A DNA stretch of 64,000 bases, taken from Flavobacteriales bacterium (GTDB taxonomy: Bacteria; Bacteroidota; Bacteroidia; Flavobacteriales_D; Crocinitomicaceae). The translations under genes were made by a program, and so were the position numbers. Position 1 is the stretch's first letter. Each line of letters starts with the position of its first letter. The DNA is taken from the NCBI GenBank assembly GCA_947454525.1, contig CANGJM010000002.1, positions 179,528 to 243,527 of the forward strand, in the 5' to 3' direction. Shown here in pieces: positions 44,327 through 51,228 of the stretch. The notes beneath the pieces were generated by a model, which saw only the letters and a program-made list of their open reading frames with translations, made no database searches and had not been told where the DNA came from.

Positions 44327-44893
44327 ATGAAGCAATTTATTATCGGCATCCTTCTGTGTTTGTTGCAGTTTAACTTCAATGCACAAATTCAAAGTTCTGA
44401 GCTTGGAATCGAAGCTTTTGGTGGTGGTTCTCAACTAGGAGGAACTCTTGGTGGTGAACTAAAATACGCAGTGAAACTTCCGAATAATTTGATCATTGGT
44501 CCATCGTTTCGCTTGCACCGATCTTGGTCCAATTACCTCAATGTGAATTCGCAATTTAACATGTATGGTGGTGGTGCTTTTGCGCACCTGCGTTACCAAG
44601 ACAAGGTTTTCGCTGGAGTGGAATTTCAAATGCTACACAGTCCATTTAATTTTATTACGTTCCAATCGGGACAGAAAAAATGGGCGCCAACCTTATTCGT
44701 CGGTGGTGGATTCTACTTGAAGTTAGCGCCAAAAATCAATTTGAATTTAGCCTTGTTTTACGATGTCATCAACGCACAAAATAGTCCGTTTAGAAGTTCA
44801 TACAACTTCAAAATGAAAAATCAAGCTGGACAAGTTGTCAAGATTTTACCAATTATTTATCGCATCACATTATTCATTCCATTATCCAAATAA
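44327..44893 (+). CDS. Probable outer-membrane beta-barrel protein, unknown function
   Basis: 188 residues from the ATG at 44327, giving the signal peptide MKQFIIGILLCLLQFNFNAQ. The GTG at 44312 is inside the promoter box. The mature part reads as alternating beta-strands with glycine turns (GIEAFGGGSQLGGTLGGELKY, FRLHRSWSNYL, HLRYQDKVFAGVEFQ, TLFVGGGFYLKLAPKINLNLALFYD, PIIYRITLFIP), consistent with an eight-stranded outer-membrane barrel. No family recognised. The bshA gene starts 2 bp after the stop, so both share one transcript. Confidence 0.7.
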   Translation: MKQFIIGILLCLLQFNFNAQIQSSELGIEAFGGGSQLGGTLGGELKYAVKLPNNLIIGPSFRLHRSWSNYLNVNSQFNMYGGGAFAHLRYQDKVFAGVEFQMLHSPFNFITFQSGQKKWAPTLFVGGGFYLKLAPKINLNLALFYDVINAQNSPFRSSYNFKMKNQAGQVVKILPIIYRITLFIPLSK

Positions 44894-44895
44894 AC

Positions 44896-46014
44896 ATGAA
44901 AGTAGGCATTGTACTTTATCCAACATATGGTGGAAGCGGGGTTGTAGCGACGGAGTTAGGTAAAGCACTAGCGGCAAAGGGACATGAAATTCACTTCATC
45001 ACGTATTCGCAGCCCGTTCGACTGGGTTCCTTCCGTGAGAATATTTTTTACCACGAAGTTTCCTTGACAGATTACCCACTTTTTGATTTTCAACCGTATG
45101 AAACACAACTTGCCAGTAAAATGGTGGATGTGGTGAAACACGAAAAGTTGGACATCCTTCACGTACATTACGCGATTCCGCATGCTTCTGCTGCGTTTAT
45201 GGCGCAACAAATATTAAAAGCACAGGGAATTAACATTCCATTTGTGACGACACTGCACGGGACAGATATTACCTTAGTTGGTAAGGATCCTTCTTTTGAA
45301 CCAGTGATTACCTTTTGCATCAATCATTCGGATGCGGTTACCACGGTTTCAGAAAGTTTGAAGGAAGATACTTACGCACATTTTCAAGTGACTCGGGACA
45401 TTCATGTGATTCCAAATTTTGTCGTGGAAGATGCGGAAGATGAACATTACACGGTGTACATGCGACAAAAATATGCCAGTGATGGAGAACGAATCCTTTG
45501 TCACATCTCTAATTTTCGTCCGGTTAAACGTGTCGAGGATGTACTGCGCGTTTTTGCCAAAGTCAATGCTGTATTGCCTTCAAAGTTGATTTTGGTGGGC
45601 GATGGTCCGGACCGATACAACTGTGAGCGCTTATGCCGAGAATTGCATTTGTGTGACCAAGTCATTTTCTTGGGGAAAGTACGCGATACCTCCCATGTAC
45701 TAGAAATGGCGGATGTCTTTTTACTTCCATCAGAAACGGAAAGCTTTGGATTGGCAGCTTTGGAAGCCATGGCTGTGGGTGTTCCCGTTATTTCATCGAA
45801 TACCGGTGGGATTCCGGAAGTCAACATTCATGGTTACTCTGGTTATTTATCAGACGTTGGCGACATTGATGACATGGCGAAAAACACGCTTGAAGTATTG
45901 AAGCCCGAAAATCATCCAACAATTAAGAAACAAGCGAAACTGCGTTCCGAAGAATTTAGTTTGGCACGAATTCTTCCCATGTATGAAGAATTATATCGTA
46001 ATTTAGTCAAATAA
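44896..46014 (+). CDS. bshA: N-acetyl-alpha-D-glucosaminyl L-malate synthase (bacillithiol biosynthesis)
   Basis: 372-residue GT4 retaining glycosyltransferase; joins GlcNAc from UDP-GlcNAc to L-malate, the first step of bacillithiol synthesis. It opens with the BshA-type MKVGIVLYPTYGGSGVVATELGKALAAKGH. It has PFVTTLHGTDITLVGKDPSF, the HSDAVTTVSESLK segment and the GT4 EX7E-type motif in ETESFGLAALEAMAVGVPVI (about 275-295). Partners bshB and bshC are not in the window. Bacillithiol would be the low-molecular-weight thiol of the cytoplasm. Co-transcribed with the 44327 gene upstream and elbB 11 bp downstream. Confidence 0.9.
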   Translation: MKVGIVLYPTYGGSGVVATELGKALAAKGHEIHFITYSQPVRLGSFRENIFYHEVSLTDYPLFDFQPYETQLASKMVDVVKHEKLDILHVHYAIPHASAAFMAQQILKAQGINIPFVTTLHGTDITLVGKDPSFEPVITFCINHSDAVTTVSESLKEDTYAHFQVTRDIHVIPNFVVEDAEDEHYTVYMRQKYASDGERILCHISNFRPVKRVEDVLRVFAKVNAVLPSKLILVGDGPDRYNCERLCRELHLCDQVIFLGKVRDTSHVLEMADVFLLPSETESFGLAALEAMAVGVPVISSNTGGIPEVNIHGYSGYLSDVGDIDDMAKNTLEVLKPENHPTIKKQAKLRSEEFSLARILPMYEELYRNLVK

Positions 46015-46025
46015 TACTTGCTAAT

Positions 46026-46718
46026 ATGTTGAAAATAGGCGTTTTATTATCTGGATGTGGCGTTTATGATGGCGCGGAAATTCAAGAAGTAGTTTTGAGT
46101 TTACTAGCGATTGACCAAATGGGTGCTCAAGCGGTTTGCATTGGCATCGATGCGGATCAACATCACGTAGTCAATCATCTGACTGGAGAAGAAATGCCTC
46201 AAACCAGAAATATGTTGGTGGAAGCAGCGCGCATTGCGCGTGGCGACATTCAAAAAATAGAAAACATTGTTCCGGCGGACATCGATGCGTTGGTGATTCC
46301 CGGTGGATTCGGTAGTGCGAAAAACTTCACTTCATGGGCCTTTGATGGATCAAACGCGACGATTCGTCCAGATGTGAAGTTACTCTTGGTGAATCTCGTG
46401 AATATTGGGAAACCGATTGTTGCATTGTGTGTGAGTCCGATAGTTCTCGCGAAAGCCTTTGAAGGATCCATGATTCAGCCAAAAATGACCATTGGTTCCA
46501 AAAACGGAGCTTCCCCATATTCCATCAGTGATTTTGAGGATGGACTAACAACGACAGGCGCTATTGCTGTTGATCTTCCATTAGGCGAAGTACTTATCGA
46601 TGAAGAAAACCGCATCATCACGGCTCCGTGTTACATGATGAATGCACGGATTTCAGAGATTCAAGAAAATATCCAAGCGGCTTTTACGGCCTTAAAAAAC
46701 ATGTTGGATGCCGAATGA
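46026..46718 (+). CDS. elbB: ElbB-type DJ-1/PfpI glyoxalase-like protein
   Basis: 230-residue class I glutamine-amidotransferase-like (DJ-1 superfamily) protein. It has the N-terminal IGVLLSGCGVYDGAEIQEVVL, DALVIPGGFGSAKNFTSWAFDG, the nucleophilic elbow cysteine in KPIVALCVSPIVLAKAFEG (about residue 138), and CYMMNA. ElbB is reported to have glyoxalase-like activity. Its link to isoprenoid synthesis in E. coli is historical and unproven here. The last 11 bp overlap the meaB start. Confidence 0.88.
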   Translation: MLKIGVLLSGCGVYDGAEIQEVVLSLLAIDQMGAQAVCIGIDADQHHVVNHLTGEEMPQTRNMLVEAARIARGDIQKIENIVPADIDALVIPGGFGSAKNFTSWAFDGSNATIRPDVKLLLVNLVNIGKPIVALCVSPIVLAKAFEGSMIQPKMTIGSKNGASPYSISDFEDGLTTTGAIAVDLPLGEVLIDEENRIITAPCYMMNARISEIQENIQAAFTALKNMLDAE

Positions 46719-47748
46719 TGAACGTCTGAACGATTGGTTGAAGGAACGGAAAGCGCGTTTCAACGAACGTCGTGCGGATGAATTGTTTGAACGCATTTGT
46801 CAGCAGGATCGAGCAGCTTTAAGCGCCGGAATCACCTTGGTGGAAAGTAGTCGTCCGGAAGATCGTTTCGAAGCCAATAAACTGCTGCAACTCTGTCTTT
46901 CACAGAACAAGCGCGCGTGGCGCATTGGCATCACCGGAGTTCCTGGAGTAGGGAAGAGTACGTTTATTGAATCTTTTGGAAATTACATATTACAACATAA
47001 GCAAAGTTTAGCGGTGTTAGCCATTGATCCTTCCTCCAATGTTTCGGGTGGCAGTATTCTTGGGGACAAAACACGCATGGAGACTTTGTCCAACAATGAA
47101 CGCGTGTTTATTCGTCCAACAGCTGCTGGAACAACGTTAGGAGGCGTGGCGCGTCACACCCGTGAAGCCATCATTCTATGCGAAGCAGCAGGATTCGAAG
47201 TCATTTTCATTGAAACGGTTGGTGTGGGTCAGTCCGAGACGATTGTTCATTCCATGGTCGATTTCTTCTTGTTGCTCATGCTTGCAGGTGCGGGTGACGA
47301 GTTACAAGGAATGAAGCGAGGCATCATGGAAATGGCCGATGGCATGATCATCACGAAAGCCGATGGAGAGAACATTCAAAAATCAAATTGGGCCCGAAGA
47401 GAGTACGCGAATGCCTTGCACTTATTTCCACCCAAAGAAAACGACTGGATCACACATGTCCACACGGCAAGCAGTCTCAAAGGCGAAGGATTTGAAGACA
47501 TCTGGAAAAACATCGATTCCTTTTTCAACCGAATGAATCACAGCGGATGGATCACCGAAAACCGAAAGCGTCAAGAGTTAGCCATTTTAGAAGAAATGAT
47601 GCGCTCCCTGCTTCAAAGTGTCTTTTTCTCAAACGACCGATGGATGGAAAAATACCATGCTGTTGAAGAACAAGTGAAATTAGGAAATATCCTCGCGTAC
47701 CAAGCTGCGGAGGAGTTGTTTCGGGAGTTTCGGGCGGGGGGATGTTAA
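46708..47748 (+). CDS. meaB: Methylmalonyl-CoA mutase-associated GTPase MeaB
   Basis: 346-residue G3E-type P-loop GTPase. Protects and loads adenosylcobalamin-dependent methylmalonyl-CoA mutase. P-loop GVPGVGKSTFIESFG (about 75-90), the switch region LAIDPSSNVSGGSILGDKTRME, FIETVGVGQSE and the base motif ITKADG are all present. The mutase itself is not in the window. The start ATG at 46708 overlaps elbB by 11 bp in another frame, so translation is likely coupled. C-terminal helical dimerisation region is present (about 270-340). Confidence 0.93.
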   Translation: MPNDERLNDWLKERKARFNERRADELFERICQQDRAALSAGITLVESSRPEDRFEANKLLQLCLSQNKRAWRIGITGVPGVGKSTFIESFGNYILQHKQSLAVLAIDPSSNVSGGSILGDKTRMETLSNNERVFIRPTAAGTTLGGVARHTREAIILCEAAGFEVIFIETVGVGQSETIVHSMVDFFLLLMLAGAGDELQGMKRGIMEMADGMIITKADGENIQKSNWARREYANALHLFPPKENDWITHVHTASSLKGEGFEDIWKNIDSFFNRMNHSGWITENRKRQELAILEEMMRSLLQSVFFSNDRWMEKYHAVEEQVKLGNILAYQAAEELFREFRAGGC

Positions 47749-47792
47749 TGGATGGATTTGATTGTTAGAATTGTGATCGACTTGTTTTAGAT

Positions 47793-48653
47793 TTATTCCG
47801 AAATTGAGGTCAAAATACTTTCAACGGAAAGTTTATCCAATTTGGAGAAAGCAAACCATTTTTTACCCAAATCTTTTAATGATGCTCCCAAATGATAGAC
47901 TTCGTTTTGGTCAATGATTAAAAAACGGTCGTGACTTTTGCTAAATGGTTTCAATTCAAAACCTCCGTATTGCTCATTCGCTTTTTTCAAGTCTAAGTCT
48001 AGTTGTTTGGTATGGCTTTTCGTAAGCAAGGTTACAGACACATTCTTTTCTTTTTTAGACAAATGCAAAAAGGTGCTTTCATCAATGTAATTGTCAATTA
48101 ACATAATGTTTTTTTTCGCAGAACGTATTATTCGTGAGGTTAATTCGTATGCGTCAAATACTTGTCCTTCAAAGAAAACGCCTTGATTTGGGATGAGTTT
48201 AGTGTTGATTTGTAAGTCAATTTGATCTACTTTATTTTTTAGGCTTTCAAAATTATCTTCTAATCGATTCATTCGGTTATTGACAGCATATCCTTTCAAA
48301 AGGTAATCTTTCAAGCGTTGAGTAGCCCATTGCCTAAATTGAGTTCCACGTTTAGAATTAACACGGTATCCCACCGATATAATCGCATCAAGGTTGTAAA
48401 ACTTCATATTTCGTTTTACGTTTCTATTCCCTTCTTGCCGAACTACCGAGAAAAGCTCGGTAGTTGAATTTTCATCCAATTCTTGTTCTGTGAAAATATT
48501 TTTGAGGTGCAATCCAATCGTGTCGGGGTCTTTTTCAAAAAGTGTTCCCATTTGTTTTTGGGTCAGCCAAATGGTATCTTTTTCTTTATCAATCCTTACT
48601 TCAATGTGATCTGTAAGTTCATTTGACTGATATAAAATAATTTCATTTTTCAT
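47793..48653 (-). CDS. RhuM-family protein with phospholipase-D-like C-terminus
   Basis: 286 residues from the ATG at 48653 (family-like start MKNEIILYQSN; the upstream ATG adds only ten residues). The N-terminal about 105 residues match the virulence-associated RhuM/ORF6N-type DNA-binding module: TIWLTQKQMGTLFEKDPDTIGLHLKNIF, NVKRNMKFYNLDAIISVGYRVNSKRGTQFR. A short coiled linker (NRLEDNFESLKNKVDQIDLQI) leads to a PLD-like half (about 170-275) with one HKD-type motif, HDRFLIID, in which Lys is replaced by Arg. Similar proteins are common in accessory and defence-rich regions. A role in toxin-antitoxin, phage defence or restriction is inference. It appears intact. Confidence 0.75.
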   Translation of the reverse strand: MKNEIILYQSNELTDHIEVRIDKEKDTIWLTQKQMGTLFEKDPDTIGLHLKNIFTEQELDENSTTELFSVVRQEGNRNVKRNMKFYNLDAIISVGYRVNSKRGTQFRQWATQRLKDYLLKGYAVNNRMNRLEDNFESLKNKVDQIDLQINTKLIPNQGVFFEGQVFDAYELTSRIIRSAKKNIMLIDNYIDESTFLHLSKKEKNVSVTLLTKSHTKQLDLDLKKANEQYGGFELKPFSKSHDRFLIIDQNEVYHLGASLKDLGKKWFAFSKLDKLSVESILTSISE

Positions 48654-48654
48654 A

Positions 48655-48789
48655 TCAAATCCATATATAAATTGTCGGTTCAATGATAATATTGTACGTT
48701 TCTCCTTTCAATACTTGCCTAATCCGCTTATCCTTTTCTAAATCGCGTACGCATTTCAATGACCAGACCCAAGGTTTTTGTTCGAACAT
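48655..48789 (-). CDS. Possible 44-residue ORF directly before the RhuM-like gene
   Basis: ATG at 48789 to TGA at 48655-48657, ending 1 bp before the RhuM-like ATG. The peptide is basic and ends hydrophobic (VLKGETYNIIIEPTIYIWI). It resembles no family I know. It could be a real small gene coupled to the next one, or a chance frame in the leader. The 321-bp gap to 49005 holds nothing else I recognise: it is AT-rich, without tRNA, terminator or repeats. Confidence 0.2.
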   Translation of the reverse strand: MFEQKPWVWSLKCVRDLEKDKRIRQVLKGETYNIIIEPTIYIWI

Positions 48790-49004
48790 GAGCACTTTAA
48801 GTTTTTGTCTTTATTAAAGATAAGAAAAGTATGTGAGAATTATTTTCTGAGAAATGGATTAAAAAAGGGTATTCAATAAAGGCAGACAAATCCACCAATT
48901 ATAGTTTTATAAAAATTATTTAGATAAATTTAAAATGTTCGTATGAGTGCCTTACTCAACGGTGTGTTCAAAATGATTAGTTTTAAAGTATAACATCTAC
49001 TTAA

Positions 49005-49901
49005 ATGAATTACATGACTTTCATCATTCGTCCCTGTTTATTTGTATTGTTCAGTTGTTTATTGAACGTAAGTAATGTAAAAGCGCAAAATGAAACGGGT
49101 ACTGATGATTACAAAGTTTACCAGAATCAACATCAGCAATTAAGTTGCCAAGTGGTCGATTCCATGGTTTTTCAAAAAGTGCTTCATGAATTGTTGGCCC
49201 TTGATACCACTCAATTTACCAAAAACTTAGATCTATATCACCGGGATTTAATGAATGCTTATTCTTCCAATTGGCTTTATTCAAAAAATGAGAACGATTT
49301 GCGTCAAGCAGTGTATCACAGTCTTCGCATCAAAAATCCAATTAGTTCTGATTATTGGAATTTAGCAAGTCATTTCGTCAGACTAAAAGACTGTGAACAA
49401 GGCATGGTGTATCTCGATCGTTACTTGAAAGAAACACCAGCAGAACAATTAATGCCGTCAATGGACATTTGGATCCTGAAAAACGACTGTAATCAAGCAG
49501 GAACCGATGATTACAAGGTCTACAGAGAGTCACAATTAAAATTGAGTTGTACACCTCAAGATTCAGCAACAATCATCACCAAATTGATGCAATTGCAGTT
49601 GTTGGACACAACCCAATTCACGAAAAACATGGATGCTTATTACCAAGATCTAGGTTGGGCGTTTTATCGTTCATTTCCTCTGTATAAAGATTCCATTTTA
49701 TTACAGAAGTCCATTTCATCTTACCTCAAACAAAAGGAATTGAGTTCGAACGATCTTTGGAATATCGCTTTCATCTATTACCTGCTGAATGAATGTGAAA
49801 AGGGTGCTGATTACCTAGAACGATACCTACGCGTGACACCTTCTAAAATTAAAAGGAGCAAAAAGAAACAAATAGCACGTATGAAGGAGGGCTGTGCGTA
49901 A
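49005..49901 (+). CDS. Exported protein with two tandem TPR-like repeats
   Basis: 298 residues (ATG at 49005; 49014 is equally plausible). Signal peptide ends at NVSNVKAQ. The mature protein is an internal duplication of about 130 residues: each half starts with GTDDYKVY, continues with LSC, then LDTTQFTKN(L/M)D.Y, and ends with a pair of helices carrying DCEQGMVYLDRYL or ECEKGADYLERYL. Two conserved cysteines per half could form disulfides. Reads as helical TPR-like repeats in the periplasm. No close family recognised. No partner gene; its own upstream region is the 321-bp AT-rich gap. Confidence 0.65.
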   Translation: MNYMTFIIRPCLFVLFSCLLNVSNVKAQNETGTDDYKVYQNQHQQLSCQVVDSMVFQKVLHELLALDTTQFTKNLDLYHRDLMNAYSSNWLYSKNENDLRQAVYHSLRIKNPISSDYWNLASHFVRLKDCEQGMVYLDRYLKETPAEQLMPSMDIWILKNDCNQAGTDDYKVYRESQLKLSCTPQDSATIITKLMQLQLLDTTQFTKNMDAYYQDLGWAFYRSFPLYKDSILLQKSISSYLKQKELSSNDLWNIAFIYYLLNECEKGADYLERYLRVTPSKIKRSKKKQIARMKEGCA

Positions 49902-49908
49902 GGTGTTC

Positions 49909-49960
49909 GAAGGATGAGTGAGGGTATCAGGATTGTAGTTCCTGATGTGCTGAATCCTTC
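49909..49960. repeat. Nested inverted repeat between convergent genes
   Basis: Outer arms GAAGGAT (49909-49915) and ATCCTTC (49954-49960); inner arms ATCAGGA (49926-49932) and TCCTGAT (49940-49946) with a 7-nt loop. The inner element resembles the GGATT-NNN-AATCC REP-like form. It could serve as a bidirectional transcription end between 49901 and 49970 or be a solitary REP relative. Confidence 0.45.
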
Positions 49961-49969
49961 TTCAAAAAA

Positions 49970-50401
49970 TTAAATACTCTTTCGGTAAATTGTATCTGGA
50001 AGGTTCTGAAAACGTCTCTTGCTTTTAAGATAAGGAAAGGAATAGATGACAAAACCTTGTGTTGCACGAAAAATAAAGTTTAAATCTGCTTTTTGATCCT
50101 TGTTTACATCAAATAATGAATCCTTGAGGAATGAATCCGACAGGTATATTTTCAAAGTGTCCTCACCGTGAATCAGCTCAACATGTTCACCGACCTCCTC
50201 ATAGTTGACTGTGTTTATAATTTGATATGGAATAGTTCCAATGTGCGTCTTTCCCGAAAAGGAGACAGAAGTCTGACTCGAATCCAATAGCGTTAGTTTG
50301 ACCTCATTCAAATGAAACGATTGACTTTGTTTTTTGTTGTTGTGTTCTCCGCAAGCAACGAGGAGTAACATCAAAAACAAATGGACAGCAGTTTTATTCA
50401 T
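49970..50401 (-). CDS. Small lipoprotein of unknown function
   Basis: 143 residues. Lipoprotein signal with lipobox LLVAC (MNKTAVHLFLMLLLVACGEH), then a beta-strand-rich Lys/Asp/Ser-rich domain (VKLTLLDSSQTSVSFSGKTHIGTIPY ...). No known family. Lies 61 bp after another lipoprotein gene on the same strand, which suggests a shared transcript. Convergent with the 49005 gene. Confidence 0.6.
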   Translation of the reverse strand: MNKTAVHLFLMLLLVACGEHNNKKQSQSFHLNEVKLTLLDSSQTSVSFSGKTHIGTIPYQIINTVNYEEVGEHVELIHGEDTLKIYLSDSFLKDSLFDVNKDQKADLNFIFRATQGFVIYSFPYLKSKRRFQNLPDTIYRKSI

Positions 50402-50462
50402 GTTTAAAATTAATTAATTTTTAGCAAGTTGAGCGATGTAAGATCCGTTGTAATAAGCGGAA

Positions 50463-51080
50463 CTAATTTCTTTTCCATATGGTTTCATTTCGGTAAAAGC
50501 CATCTTCTTTAGGATCTAAATCACGCCGATGAATCCCTTTCTTGTCCCAGGTAAAAAAGACTTCATCATTATAAGCGGAGCGATAATTTACGATAATCGA
50601 TTCCGTAAATTCAAAGTAATGCCTTGTTTCTCCATAACACATCGTTTTTGTAGGATGATAAGGGAACTCGAGGTCAATGTTCGATTTTCGATTACCACGC
50701 ATGAAAAAAGGAATGGAAATCGTTTTGTCTACATTTTCTCTATTTTTCAGGGGATTATCGATGGTGATAACCTTTAACTCATATGAACAAATTGAATCAT
50801 TTGGATAGTGTGTTAAATTTGTTTCGGACTGAATGATGTACTTTCCTTTTTTGTCAATCAATTGCCATCCTCCGTTATCTTTATAGTCGGTTTTTACAAA
50901 ATCCTTGTCCGCCCAAAGTATTTTCTCTAAATTCAATATAAATGCCACAAAAAGGGCATGATCTTTTTTGGTAAGCGCACTGGCTTCTTGTTTGGTTGTC
51001 GTTTTACTTGATTTCTTCTGTGATGTAGGTGAACAAGCAAATAGGACCAACAGAAGACAGGGGAATATGATCTTAAACAT
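50463..51080 (-). CDS. Lipoprotein of unknown function
   Basis: 205 residues from the ATG at 51080 (a longer frame from 51092 adds only MIHR). Lipobox is VLFACSPTS after MFKIIFPCLLLV. A Lys/Ser/Thr-rich linker follows, then an alpha/beta domain with conserved-looking tryptophans and charged turns (WADKDFVKTDYKDNGGWQLIDKKGKYIIQSE). No family recognised. Adjacent to another small lipoprotein gene on the same strand. The 136-bp gap upstream (51093-51228) shows no feature I can name. Confidence 0.55.
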   Translation of the reverse strand: MFKIIFPCLLLVLFACSPTSQKKSSKTTTKQEASALTKKDHALFVAFILNLEKILWADKDFVKTDYKDNGGWQLIDKKGKYIIQSETNLTHYPNDSICSYELKVITIDNPLKNRENVDKTISIPFFMRGNRKSNIDLEFPYHPTKTMCYGETRHYFEFTESIIVNYRSAYNDEVFFTWDKKGIHRRDLDPKEDGFYRNETIWKRN

Positions 51081-51228
51081 GCGATGAATCATATAAGATG
51101 GGATTTTTCGTTTGTATAAAAATAAATTAAATTTCCCAAGACTGATGAAGAAGCTGATGAGTAATCAAACAGTCATATATGATTCAATGGATGCAAATTG
51201 TTTTAAAATAGACCAAAAATCTTCTATT

